NCBI RefSeq assembly: GCF_900091315.1
Contig: NZ_FLSP01000021.1
Location: 36,927 to 100,926, forward strand
DNA length: 64,000 bases
From: Streptomyces sp. DI166
GTDB lineage: Bacteria; Actinomycetota; Actinomycetes; Streptomycetales; Streptomycetaceae
Reading direction: 5' to 3'
The translations under genes were made by a program, and so were the position numbers. Below are positions 45,904-53,537 of this stretch, one piece after another; within the stretch, counting starts at the first letter, position 1; each line of letters begins with the position of its first letter. The notes beneath the pieces were generated by a model. It saw only the letters and a program-made list of their open reading frames with translations, searched no databases and was not told the DNA's origin.

Positions 45904-47340
45904 TCAGTGTCCGGCGGTTTCCAGCACGCGCGCGTGCTGCTCGGGCTCCTCCACGCGCGGGGTGGCGCTGCGGCGCGGGATGCACAGGGCGGCGATTCCG
46001 GCGACGGCGACCAGGGCGGCGCCGGTCACCAGGGCGGGCCTGAGGCCGTCGACGAAGGTCTGTCCGGTCTCGTAGCCGCCCTGGGCCGCGAAGATCGACG
46101 ACATGATGGCGATGCCGAGCGCGCCGCCGACCTCGCGCAGGGCGTTGTTGGCGCCGGAGGCGATGCCCTGCTCGGAGGTGCGGACGCTGGACATCACCAG
46201 GGCGGAGGCGGGGGCGAAGAACAGGGCCATGCCGACGCCGCTGATGATCAGGGCGGGCAGCTGGACGCCGTAGGAGGCGTCCGCGGTGAGGACCGCGGCG
46301 AAGTAGGCGAGCCCGACGGCCTGGAGGAACAGACCGGTGGCGACGACCGGACGGCCGCCGATCCGGTCGGAGAGGATCCCGGCGATCGGCGCAACCAGCA
46401 TCGGCATACCGGTCCAGGGCAGCATCCTGAGGCCCGCCTCGGTGGGCGAGTAGCCGAGCACGCCCTGCATGTACTGGCTGAGCAGGAAGATCGAGCCGAA
46501 CATGCCGAGGAACATCAGCATGCTGGCCGCGTTGATCCCGGAGAACGCCCGGGAGCGGAACAGCCGCATCGGCAGCATCGGGTTCTTGGCCCTGGCGCTG
46601 TAGAGGACGAAGGCGACGAGCAGGGCACCGCCGGCGAACAGGCCGGTGAGGACCATGGGCGCGGTCCAGCCGTCCGCGGGGCCGCGGACCAGGCCGTAGA
46701 CGATGCCGAACAGACCGCCGCTGGCCAGCAGGGTGCCCGGGAGGTCGAGCGGGGCGCCGGTGCCGTGCGACTCGGCGAGGCGGAGCCGGGCGAGCGGGAG
46801 CAGGATCAGGCCCAGTGGAACGTTCAGCCAGAAGATCCACTGCCAGGAGATGTGCTCGGTGAGGCTGCCGCCGATGAGCGGTCCGGAGGCCACGGCGAGC
46901 CCGTTGACGGCGCCCCATATCCCGAACGCCATCCCGCGCTTGTCGGCGGGCACGGCGGCCGTCAGCAGGGTCAGCGTCAGCGGCATCATGATCGCCGCGC
47001 CGACGCCCTGCACCGCGCGGGCGCCGATCAGGGAGTCGATGCCGGGTGCCATGGCCGCGGCGGCGGAGGCGCCGGTGAAGATCGTGATGCCGACGAGGAA
47101 GAGGCGGCGGCGGCCGAACCGGTCGCCGAGCGCGGCACCGAACATCAGCAGGACGGCGAAGGTGAGGGTGTAGGCGCTCACCGTCCACTCCAGGTCGTGC
47201 AGTCCGCCGCCCAGGTCCTCGCGGATGGAGGGCAGTGCGGTGGTCACGACGAGGTTGTCGAGGGCCGCCATGAATCCGGCGACGCTGGTGATGACGAGGG
47301 CCCAGACGGGTCCCCCGCGTGGTGCGGTCTGCTGTGACAT
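45904..47340 (-). CDS. MFS drug-efflux transporter, DHA2 (14-span) family
   Basis: Proton-coupled multidrug exporter, 478 residues. Motif A is FGAALGDRFGRRRLFLVG, motif B includes RAVQGVGAAIMMPLTLTLL, motif C GLAVASGPLIGG, and the DHA2 motif D1 region AALDNLVVTTALPSIRED. About 14 hydrophobic spans are visible. It is divergently arranged in function with its TetR: GTTAGT-N8-ACTAAC operators lie just upstream of both genes. The substrate is unknown. It is the first gene of a two-gene operon. Confidence 0.93.
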   Translation of the reverse strand: MSQQTAPRGGPVWALVITSVAGFMAALDNLVVTTALPSIREDLGGGLHDLEWTVSAYTLTFAVLLMFGAALGDRFGRRRLFLVGITIFTGASAAAAMAPGIDSLIGARAVQGVGAAIMMPLTLTLLTAAVPADKRGMAFGIWGAVNGLAVASGPLIGGSLTEHISWQWIFWLNVPLGLILLPLARLRLAESHGTGAPLDLPGTLLASGGLFGIVYGLVRGPADGWTAPMVLTGLFAGGALLVAFVLYSARAKNPMLPMRLFRSRAFSGINAASMLMFLGMFGSIFLLSQYMQGVLGYSPTEAGLRMLPWTGMPMLVAPIAGILSDRIGGRPVVATGLFLQAVGLAYFAAVLTADASYGVQLPALIISGVGMALFFAPASALVMSSVRTSEQGIASGANNALREVGGALGIAIMSSIFAAQGGYETGQTFVDGLRPALVTGAALVAVAGIAALCIPRRSATPRVEEPEQHARVLETAGH

Positions 47341-47379
47341 CTCTCCCCCAGAGGGTGTGGCCTGCGTGGTTACTGTCCG

Positions 47380-47399
47380 GTTAGTAATTGATGACTAAC
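47380..47399 (-). promoter_or_regulatory. TetR operator upstream of the MFS gene
   Basis: GTTAGT-N8-ACTAAC, a 6-bp inverted repeat with a spacer of 8, centred about 50 bp upstream of the MFS start. It matches the operator at 48052 in both half-sites and spacing, which strongly suggests binding by the adjacent TetR protein. Confidence 0.82.
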
Positions 47400-47473
47400 T
47401 TCTGCGGTCATGAAAATGCGCCGGAACGCCTTGCTCGTATTCAGGGTCGGTTCAGCGGTGGTGCCGGGCGGCC

Positions 47474-48043
47474 TCAGTGCTCCAGCCGCCCCTTGATGCG
47501 AGCCTCCGGGTAGAGCCCTTCCCACACCCGATGCTCGGGCGGGAATCCCATGGCGACCAGACAGTTGATGAGCATCCCGTACGCCATGAACGTGGTCGTC
47601 TCGCCGATGTCGGCACCCAGCGGCAGGTGAACGGTGTCCCACAGTCGCATCCAGCCATTGCGCACCGCCTCACCGAACTCGTGGTCACCCTCCTCGGCGG
47701 CGGCCCCCACGGCGACGTACATCTGCATCTGCATGAGCAGCCGTTCCGGGTGCTCCGCGATGACCTTGGTGTACGCGTTCGCCATGGACAGCAGGGCTTC
47801 CTCGCCGTGCAGACCCTCGGACGCCTCCTCGAACGTCCGGACGGTCTCCTCAAGGCACCGCTCCGCCGCCGCCAGGAAGATCGCTTTCTTGCCCGGGAAG
47901 AGCCGGAAGAGATACGGCTGGGAGACACCGACCCGCTTGGCGATCGCCTCGGTCGACGTCCCGTGGTAGCCGCCGCGGGCGAACTCACTGATCGCCGCGC
48001 GGACGACGCTCTCGCGCCGCTCCTCTGCACTCATCCTGGCCAT
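47474..48043 (-). CDS. TetR-family repressor
   Basis: The 189-residue regulator has an N-terminal TetR helix-turn-helix (SEFARGGYHGTSTEAIAKRV then GVSQPYLFRLFPGKKAIFLA) and a ligand-binding C-terminal domain of the CGMCC/QacR-like size. It lies upstream of the MFS gene on the same strand with its own operator 9 bp before the start codon. Autoregulation plus repression of the exporter is the natural model; the inducer is unknown. Confidence 0.92.
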   Translation of the reverse strand: MARMSAEERRESVVRAAISEFARGGYHGTSTEAIAKRVGVSQPYLFRLFPGKKAIFLAAAERCLEETVRTFEEASEGLHGEEALLSMANAYTKVIAEHPERLLMQMQMYVAVGAAAEEGDHEFGEAVRNGWMRLWDTVHLPLGADIGETTTFMAYGMLINCLVAMGFPPEHRVWEGLYPEARIKGRLEH

Positions 48044-48051
48044 GCGAGTAA

Positions 48052-48071
48052 GTTAGTACTCAATCACTAAC
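48052..48071 (-). promoter_or_regulatory. TetR operator in front of tetR gene
   Basis: AGTTAGT-N8-ACTAACT (7-bp arms counting one flanking base) ends 9 bp upstream of the regulator's start codon. It is the same half-site and spacing as the site at 47380-47399. Binding here would block initiation, so autorepression is likely. Confidence 0.82.
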
Positions 48072-48161
48072 TACGTCAAGCGGTATCTGTCTCCGCGTCT
48101 ACGGGTAAGGGGCGCCCCTCCATGGAGAGCGCCCCTTACTCGCGGCCACGCGCGCGTGCCG

Positions 48162-48590
48162 TCACGCCAGGCGGACGACCGCCCGGGACATGCCCAGCAC
48201 CTTCTGACCGGCGCTGGTGGCCGTCAGGTCCACCCGGACCGTGTTGTCGTCGAGCTTGGCCGCGACCTTGCCGCTGACCTCGATCGTGGCGCCCTGGTCG
48301 TCGTTCGGGACGACGACGGGCTTGGTGAAACGGACCCCGTACTCGACCACCGCGCCCGGGTCGCCGACCCAGTCGGTGACGACGCGGATCGCCTCGGCCA
48401 TGGTGAACATGCCGTGCGCGATGACGTCCGGCAGCCCGACCTCCTTGGCGAACTTCTCGTTCCAGTGGATCGGGTTGAAGTCGCCGGAGGCGCCCGCGTA
48501 CTGCACGAGCGTGGCACGCGTCACGGGGAACGTCTGCGCGGGCAGTTCGGTGCCGACCTCGACGTCGCCGTAGGAAATCTTCGCGGTCAT
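48162..48590 (-). CDS. MaoC-like (3R)-hydroxyacyl dehydratase, HadB type
   Basis: The 142-residue hot-dog protein starts MTAKISYGDVEVGTELPAQT. The hydratase motif Asp-His is visible in YAGASGDFNPIHWNEKFAKE, followed by the conserved AHGMFTMAEAIRVVTDW. A GTG four codons upstream overlaps the previous stop and is an alternative start. With its upstream neighbour it forms the HadAB-like heterodimer that dehydrates 3-hydroxyacyl thioesters; in mycobacteria hadAB also lies downstream of rpmG. Its role in Streptomyces is probably fatty-acid related. Confidence 0.9.
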   Translation of the reverse strand: MTAKISYGDVEVGTELPAQTFPVTRATLVQYAGASGDFNPIHWNEKFAKEVGLPDVIAHGMFTMAEAIRVVTDWVGDPGAVVEYGVRFTKPVVVPNDDQGATIEVSGKVAAKLDDNTVRVDLTATSAGQKVLGMSRAVVRLA

Positions 48591-48598
48591 GGGATCGC

Positions 48599-49051
48599 TC
48601 ACCCCTCCTCGGCCGCGCGGGCGACCAGCTTCGTCCAGGCGGTCACGACGTGCTCCCCCGCCTCGTCGTGGACCTCGCCGCGGATGTCCAGGATGTCGTT
48701 GCCCGCCATGGACTTGATCGCCTCGATGGTCGAGGTGACCGTCAGCCGGTCCCCGGCGCGCACCGGGCGCGTGTAGGCGAACTTCTGGTCGCCGTGCACC
48801 ACCCGGCTGTAGTCCAGGCCGAGCTGGGGGTCGGCGATGACCTGTCCGGCCGCCTTGAAGGTGATCGCGAAGACGAAGGTCGGCGGGGCGATCACATCGG
48901 GGTGGCCGAGCGCCTTGGCGGCCTCCGTGTCGGTGTACGCCGGGTTGGTGTCACCCACCGCCTCCGCGAACTCGCGGATCTTCTCGCGGCCGACCTCGTA
49001 GGGGTCGGTGGGCGGATAGGTCCGCCCGACGAAGGACTGGTCGAGCGCCAT
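48599..49051 (-). CDS. MaoC-like dehydratase partner, HadA type
   Basis: The 150-residue protein begins MALDQSFVGRTYPPTDPYEV and has the N-terminal-type MaoC hot-dog domain (EFAEAVGDTNPAYTDTEAAK, APPTFVFAITFKAAGQVIAD). It lacks the DxxxxH motif that the HadB-type partner has, as expected for the substrate-binding subunit. The two genes are separated by 8 bp. It is 128 bp after rpmG. Confidence 0.9.
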   Translation of the reverse strand: MALDQSFVGRTYPPTDPYEVGREKIREFAEAVGDTNPAYTDTEAAKALGHPDVIAPPTFVFAITFKAAGQVIADPQLGLDYSRVVHGDQKFAYTRPVRAGDRLTVTSTIEAIKSMAGNDILDIRGEVHDEAGEHVVTAWTKLVARAAEEG

Positions 49052-49179
49052 GGGCTCGGCACCTCCTGGTGTCAGCTGTGATTCCCGGAGCCGGCCGAGG
49101 GGTTACCGCTCGGTTCCGGCCGACGAAACGACGCGAGGCCGCCCCCTGTTACGGGGACGGCCTCGCGTACGAGCCTGAT

Positions 49180-49344
49180 TTATCGCGTCTCGCGGTGCGC
49201 GGTGTGCGCGTTGCAACGCGGGCAGTGCTTCTTCATCTCAAGACGGTCCGGGTTGTTACGCCGGTTCTTCTTGGTGATGTAGTTCCGCTCCTTGCACTCC
49301 ACGCAGGCCAGCGTGATCTTCGGGCGGACGTCGGTGGCAGCCAC
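49180..49344 (-). CDS. rpmG: 50S ribosomal protein L33, zinc-binding form
   Basis: The 54-residue frame starts at [23 protein letters not shown], ending HTAHRETR. Zinc cysteines are 14, 17, 41 and 44 (CVEC and CPRC), so it is the C+ paralogue. It lies downstream of tRNA-Met and tRNA-Thr on the same strand, with a hairpin between tRNA-Met and this gene. Confidence 0.95.
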   Translation of the reverse strand: MAATDVRPKITLACVECKERNYITKKNRRNNPDRLEMKKHCPRCNAHTAHRETR

Positions 49345-49391
49345 GTGAGTGCTCCTAAGACGAACGGATGGACTGATTCAACGCAAGAAAG

Positions 49392-49429
49392 AGTAGCCGA
49401 TCGAAGGACCGACCCCGCAATCGGCTACT
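49392..49429 (-). terminator. Hairpin between tRNA-Met and rpmG
   Basis: A perfect 10-bp inverted repeat AGTAGCCGAT/ATCGGCTACT with an 18-nt loop is followed on the minus strand by CTTTCTT. It could terminate the tRNA transcript or serve as a processing site before rpmG. Confidence 0.6.
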
Positions 49430-49434
49430 GTCAG

Positions 49435-49507
49435 TAGCGGTGACCGGACTTGAACCGGTGACACAGCGATTATGAGCCGCTTGCTCTACCGACTGAGCTA
49501 CACCGCT
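49435..49507 (-). tRNA. tRNA-Met (CAT)
   Basis: The 73-nt cloverleaf begins AGCGGTGTAGCTCAGTCGG, has anticodon loop CTCATAA (anticodon CAT), T-arm ACCGGTTCAAGTCCGGT and acceptor CACCGCT plus discriminator A. The first acceptor pair is A-T, not the initiator mismatch, so it is probably elongator tRNA-Met. tRNA-Ile2 with modified CAT cannot be wholly excluded. Confidence 0.92.
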
Positions 49508-49553
49508 GCGATGCGATCAGTTCCCATCTGACGATGAGAACCTTTCACACCAG

Positions 49554-49626
49554 AGCCCCAAAACGGAATCGAACCGTTGACCTTCTCCTTACCATGGAGA
49601 CGCTCTGCCGACTGAGCTATTGGGGC
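49554..49626 (-). tRNA. tRNA-Thr (GGT)
   Basis: The 73-nt cloverleaf begins GCCCCAATAGCTCAGTCGG, has anticodon loop CATGGTA (anticodon GGT), T-arm ACGGTTCGATTCCGT and acceptor TTGGGGC plus discriminator T. It is 46 bp upstream of tRNA-Met on the same strand, and likely heads the tRNA-Thr/tRNA-Met/rpmG transcript. Confidence 0.94.
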
Positions 49627-49945
49627 GAGCGATGAAGACATTACACGGTCCGCCGCCGTTCGCCCAAATCCGTTTCCCGCCGTCCCCCGCACCCCGATCG
49701 CACGGGCTCCACAGCCGCCTCAGCCGTCACCGCGGACAGCCCTCCGCGCAGCTCGCGCGGCCGGGACCACACCGGTACGACTATTGCGCTCCTCCCGGTC
49801 GCGGGCGGATCGCCGCCCTAGGCTCGACTCACTCTGCGTGATCTTGTGCCCCCGCGCGGGGCGCACGCGCGGTTCCCTTGGTTCCGCAGTCCCGCGTGGT
49901 TTCCGCAGTCCCGCGCAGTTCCGAGCAGCGAGTACCTGGAGCGCG
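49627..49945. other. tRNA-Thr / amidohydrolase divergent intergenic region
   Basis: This 319-bp gap holds the presumed tRNA-Thr promoter and, near the amidohydrolase start, a tandem repeat of 19 bp (49882-49900 and 49901-49919, TTCCGCAGTCCCGCG shared) plus a partial third copy. No coding frame is credible and no promoter hexamers were assigned. Confidence 0.6.
49882..49924 (+). repeat. 19-bp tandem repeat upstream of the amidohydrolase
   Basis: Two copies of TTCCGCAGTCCCGCG plus four variable bases (TGGT and CAGT) at period 19, followed by a third partial TTCCG. It lies 20-60 bp before the amidohydrolase start. Confidence 0.85.
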
Positions 49946-51200
49946 ATGCCCGACAGCCAGCCCCAGCCGCCCCACTCCTCGTCCTCACCCCCGGGACAGT
50001 CCGATCCGGCGGCGCTGCTGTGCGGGGCGCGCCTCACCGACGGCCGCACCGTGGACGTCCGGCTGGGCAACGGGCGCATCGAGGCGGTGGGCACGGCCGG
50101 GAGCCTGTCGAGCGGCACGCGCGCGTGCGGGGCACGCGTGGACCTGACCGGCTACCTCCTCCTCCCGGCCCCCGCGGAACCGCACGCCCACGGCGACACC
50201 GCCCTGTCCGCCGACACGGACGGACCCGTCTCCTACGACCCCCAGGACGTCCAGCGCCGCGCCACCGAGGCCGCCCTCCTCCAACTCGGGCCACGGGGCG
50301 ACGGCACTGCGCACGCACGTGCGCGTGGGCGACGTCCAGGGCCTCGGCGCCCTGTCCGCCGTCCTGCGCGCCCGGCGTTCACTGCGCGGGCTGACCGAGC
50401 TGACCGCGGTGGCGGTGCCCCGCCTGCTGACCGGCGTGGCCGGCGCCGACGGGCTGGCGATGCTGCGGGACGCGCTGAAGATGGGCGCGTCCGTGGTGGG
50501 CGGCTGCCCCGACCTGGACCCCGACCCGACGGGCTATGTGGAGGCGGTCCTGGAACTGGCCTCCGAGCACGGCTGCCCCGTCGACCTCCACACGGACGCC
50601 GACGACCCGGCCCGGCTGTCCCGGCTGGCGGCGATGGCGGGCGGACTGCGCCCCGGTGTGACCCTCGGCCCCTGCGGCGGCCTCGGCCGGCTCCCGTCCG
50701 ACGCGGCGGCCCGCACCGCCGACCAACTCGCCGCCGCGGGCGTCTCGGTGGTGTGCCTGCCGCAGGGCGGCTGCGGGGGCGTGGAGCGCCGCGGCACCGC
50801 GCCGGTACGGCTGTTGCGAGCGGCCGGTGTGCGGGTCGCCGCAGGGAGCGGCGCCCTGCGGGACGTGTCCAACCCGGTGGGCCGCGGCGACCCCCTGGAG
50901 GCGGCGTACCTCCTCGCCTCCCGCTACGGCCTCGGGGCCGAAGCCGCCTACGACGCGGTGAGTTCGGCCGCGCGAACCGTCCTCGGACTCCCCGGGATCC
51001 GCGTCGAGGCGGGCTTTCCCGCGGACCTCCTCGCCGTGCGCGGCGACCGGCTCTCGGGCGCGCTGTCCCTGGCGTACAGCCGGATTGTCGTCCACCGGGG
51101 GCGTGTGGTGGCGCGCACGAGCGCGGTGCGGGAGTACTGCAACTCGGCGGCGGCGGTGGAGTTGGGGCTGCCTCGGCAGGGGCGGGGGGAGGTTTCCTGA
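49946..51200 (+). pseudogene. Amidohydrolase (cytosine-deaminase-like), frameshifted
   Basis: Two overlapping frames encode one amidohydrolase. Frame one (from ATG 49946, MPDSQPQPPHSSSSPPGQSD) carries the metal motif EPHAHGDTALSAD and runs to about RRATEAALLQLG. Frame three continues with THVRVGDVQGLGALSAVLRA, DLHTDADDP and the C-terminal amidohydrolase strand FPADLLAVRGD to 51200. The switch is explained by one extra G in the GGG at 50288-50290; removing it restores 417 codons. The first frame continues open in low-quality Arg/Gly/Pro sequence. Either a true pseudogene or a sequencing error. Confidence 0.82.
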
Positions 51201-51683
51201 GGGGGTGCTGGCGCGGCTGGCGCGGAGGCTGAGGCGGGGAGTGCGCGCTCGGCGCGGAGGCTTCGGCGCCGAGCGCGCGCTCGGCGTTTGCGCTTCGCGC
51301 CTGGCGTACAGCGATTGCTCCGCGCCCGGCGCGAATCCGGTTCCGCGCGCCCCGGGTAGTCGTTTTGAGCCCCGCGTGCGGCTTACTCCCTCGCGCCGCG
51401 CGCATCGCAAAGCTGCCAGGCCACGAGCGCGCCCCGCATGACCAGCGCCCACCCACTCCCCCGCACCGGCGCATGCTCGCTCTCCCGCGCCCGGCGCGCA
51501 CCCACTTCGCCACGCCCCGCGCGCGGCGAGCTCCACGCGCTCCGATCGCACGCTTCACGTCCCGCGCGCACCGAACACCGCACGCCCCGCGCGCACAACG
51601 CAACGCGCGCCCCTCACTCAGGCGCACGCCGCCCCGCAGGGCTCGTGCGGCGGGTGCGGGCGCCCGGGCGTACGGTCGAAGGC
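51201..51683. repeat. CGCG-rich repetitive intergenic region
   Basis: This 483-bp gap holds no convincing gene. It starts with a perfect 20-bp palindrome (CGCCGAGCGCGCGCTCGGCG, 51267-51286), which may terminate the preceding gene. From about 51300 it is dense in short GCGCGC words. CACGCCCCGCGCGC occurs exactly at 51511 and 51581, and CCCGCGCGCACC-like words recur between. Frames through it are Arg/Ala/Pro-rich and look like noise. Confidence 0.6.
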
Positions 51684-52340
51684 ATGCGCATTGTCATCGC
51701 TGGTGGTCATGGTCAGATCGCGCTGCGGCTGGAGCGGCTGCTGTCGGCGCGCGGGGACGAGGTGGCGGGCATCATCCGCCGCGCGGAACAGGGCGACGAC
51801 CTGCGGGAGGCGGGTGCCGAACCGGTGCTGCTGGACCTGGAGTCGGCGTCGGTCGAGGAGGTCGCGGCGAGTCTGGAGGGCGCGGACGCGGCGGTGTTCG
51901 CGGCGGGCGCCGGACCGGGCAGCGGAGTCGCCCGCAAGGAGACAGTGGACAAGGACGCGGCGATCCTGTTCGCGGACGCGGCGCTGCGGGCCGGAGTGCG
52001 CCGGTACCTGGTCGTCTCGTCGATGGGCGCGAACCCCGAGCACGAGGGCAGCGAGGTCTTCGACGTCTACCTGCGTGCCAAGGGCGAGGCGGACGCGTAC
52101 GTCCGCGGCCTGGACGGCCTGGACTGGACGATCCTGCGCCCCGGCATGCTGACGGACGACGCCGGCACCGGCCTGGTCCGTCTGGAGGCCCACACGGGCC
52201 GCGGCCCGATCCCCCGCGATGACGTGGCCGCCACCCTGGCGGAACTGATCGACACCCCGGCCACGGCCGGCCTGACCCTGGAACTGATCAGCGGCACGTC
52301 CCCGGTGACCGTGGCCGTGAAGTCGGTCGCGGGCAACTGA
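51684..52340 (+). CDS. NAD(P)-binding atypical SDR / NmrA-like protein
   Basis: The 218-residue protein begins MRIVIAGGHGQIALRLERLL, a Rossmann fold with a GGHGxIA dinucleotide motif typical of atypical short-chain dehydrogenase (NAD(P)H-binding, SDR_a5-like) proteins. Further matches are ADAAVFAAGAGPGSG, YLVVSSMGANPEHEG and LDWTILRPGMLTDDAGTGLV. The classical YxxxK is not evident; the segment VYLRAKGEADAYV may supply the Tyr/Lys pair. The substrate is unknown. Confidence 0.88.
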   Translation: MRIVIAGGHGQIALRLERLLSARGDEVAGIIRRAEQGDDLREAGAEPVLLDLESASVEEVAASLEGADAAVFAAGAGPGSGVARKETVDKDAAILFADAALRAGVRRYLVVSSMGANPEHEGSEVFDVYLRAKGEADAYVRGLDGLDWTILRPGMLTDDAGTGLVRLEAHTGRGPIPRDDVAATLAELIDTPATAGLTLELISGTSPVTVAVKSVAGN

Positions 52341-52347
52341 GGCCGTC

Positions 52348-52560
52348 TCAGAACAGCGACAGCTGACCGGGCATCCCGGGCACGACGTACCCGTCCAACG
52401 ACGGCTGCGCGGCCCCGAGTTCGGCCAGCCTGCGCGACCCCGGGCACGATACGAGCATCCCGCTCGCCCGCGCGCCGGGCGGATCGTGCCGGGCGAACCG
52501 CCCGGCCACCACGGCGATCTCCCGACGGCACTCGGGGCAATTCCTGCGACGCGAGGACAT
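52348..52560 (-). CDS. Small zinc-ribbon-like protein
   Basis: A 70-residue frame: MSSRRRNCPECRREIAVVAG at the N-terminus, then a conserved-looking RFARHDPPGA and LVSCPGSRR. CPEC, His and the later Cys could form one zinc site. It ends GMPGQLSLF. It lies downstream of tRNA-Tyr and is convergent with the SDR gene, with 7 bp between stops. Function unknown. Confidence 0.7.
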   Translation of the reverse strand: MSSRRRNCPECRREIAVVAGRFARHDPPGARASGMLVSCPGSRRLAELGAAQPSLDGYVVPGMPGQLSLF

Positions 52561-52594
52561 GGCCCCAGTGTGCCCGTCACCACTGACAACGAAG

Positions 52595-52636
52595 AGACCC
52601 CCTCGCCCCTGTGTTTCCACAGAGCCGAGGGGGTCT
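52595..52636 (-). terminator. tRNA-Tyr terminator
   Basis: An 11-bp stem AGACCCCCTCG/CGAGGGGGTCT encloses a nested CTGTG-TTTC-CACAG hairpin. It lies 9 bp past the tRNA-Tyr 3' end on the minus strand. Confidence 0.8.
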
Positions 52637-52645
52637 TCCCCAAAG

Positions 52646-52727
52646 TGGCGGCGCCAGGATTCGAACCTGGGTAGGCATAGCCGACAGATTTACAGTCTGC
52701 TCCCTTTGGCCGCTCGGGCACACCGCC
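52646..52727 (-). tRNA. tRNA-Tyr (GTA)
   Basis: The 82-nt class II tRNA has 5' GGCGGTGTGCCCGAGCGGCC, anticodon loop CTGTAAA (anticodon GTA), a variable arm (CGGCTATGCCTACC), T-arm CAGGTTCGAATCCTG and acceptor CGCCGCC plus discriminator A. In S. coelicolor the tRNA-Tyr gene next to yajQ is, as I recall, the attachment site of the integrative plasmid SLP1. Here it is intact with no integrase nearby. Confidence 0.95.
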
Positions 52728-52952
52728 GGGGTTTGCTGCCAATCGAACGGCCTTTCGGCGGTGCTCCCTGGCAACGACGTAAACAATACCCGATGCGGAG
52801 GGGTGCTTCGCCACTCGATTGATCTCCGCCACGGGGACCGGGGATGGCTAGGCTTATCCGGATGCGGCCCGGGACCTACGCCGGGCTCGGCGCTGGCCCC
52901 CACGCACGCCGATACGCACCCGACAGGACCCCGATACAAGGAGCCACAGGAC

Positions 52953-53441
52953 ATGGCCGACTCCAGTTTCGACATCGTCTCGAAGGTCGAGCGGCAGGAG
53001 GTCGACAACGCCCTCAACCAGACCGCCAAGGAGATCTCGCAGCGCTACGACTTCAAGGGCGTGGGCGCCTCGATCTCGTGGTCGGGTGACAAGATCCTCA
53101 TGGAGGCCAACTCCGAGGACCGGGTGAAGGCTGTCCTCGACGTCTTCCAGTCCAAGCTGATCAAGCGCGGCATCTCGCTGAAGGCACTGGAGGCGGGCGA
53201 GCCCCAGCTCTCCGGCAAGGAGTACAAGATCTTCGCGACGATCCAGGAGGGCATCTCCCAGGAGAACGCCAAGAAGGTGGCGAAGATCATCCGCGACGAG
53301 GGCCCCAAGGGCGTGAAGGCCCAGGTCCAGGGCGACGAGCTGCGCGTGAGCTCCAAGAGCCGGGACGACCTCCAGACCGTTATCGCCCTGCTGAAGGGCA
53401 AGGACTTCGACTTCGCCCTCCAGTTCGTGAACTACCGGTAG
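52953..53441 (+). CDS. yajQ: YajQ family nucleotide-binding protein
   Basis: The 162-residue protein starts [20 protein letters not shown] behind AAGGAG and has the full YajQ signature ([60 protein letters not shown]). Family members bind cyclic di-GMP in some bacteria or RNA in others; the role in Streptomyces is unproven. A terminator follows. Confidence 0.94.
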   Translation: MADSSFDIVSKVERQEVDNALNQTAKEISQRYDFKGVGASISWSGDKILMEANSEDRVKAVLDVFQSKLIKRGISLKALEAGEPQLSGKEYKIFATIQEGISQENAKKVAKIIRDEGPKGVKAQVQGDELRVSSKSRDDLQTVIALLKGKDFDFALQFVNYR

Positions 53442-53475
53442 TCCCGGACCGGCCGAATCCTCCGCGTGACGCGAA

Positions 53476-53506
53476 AAGGGTGGGCACCTGGCGGGTGCCC
53501 ACCCTT
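53476..53506. terminator. Bidirectional terminator between yajQ and the GlsB gene
   Basis: A 13-bp perfect stem AAGGGTGGGCACC/GGTGCCCACCCTT with a 5-nt loop lies between two convergent genes, with AAAA on one side giving a T-run for the minus-strand gene. Confidence 0.85.
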
Positions 53507-53537
53507 CCCGCTGCCGGCTGCGGTCAGGAGGAGGTGC

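Noticed and set aside
51365..51683. Open frames in the CGCG-rich gap before the SDR gene
   Set aside because: They are Arg/Ala/Pro-rich, exist in several frames at once, and lack ribosome-binding sites and homology; treated as GC-driven noise.
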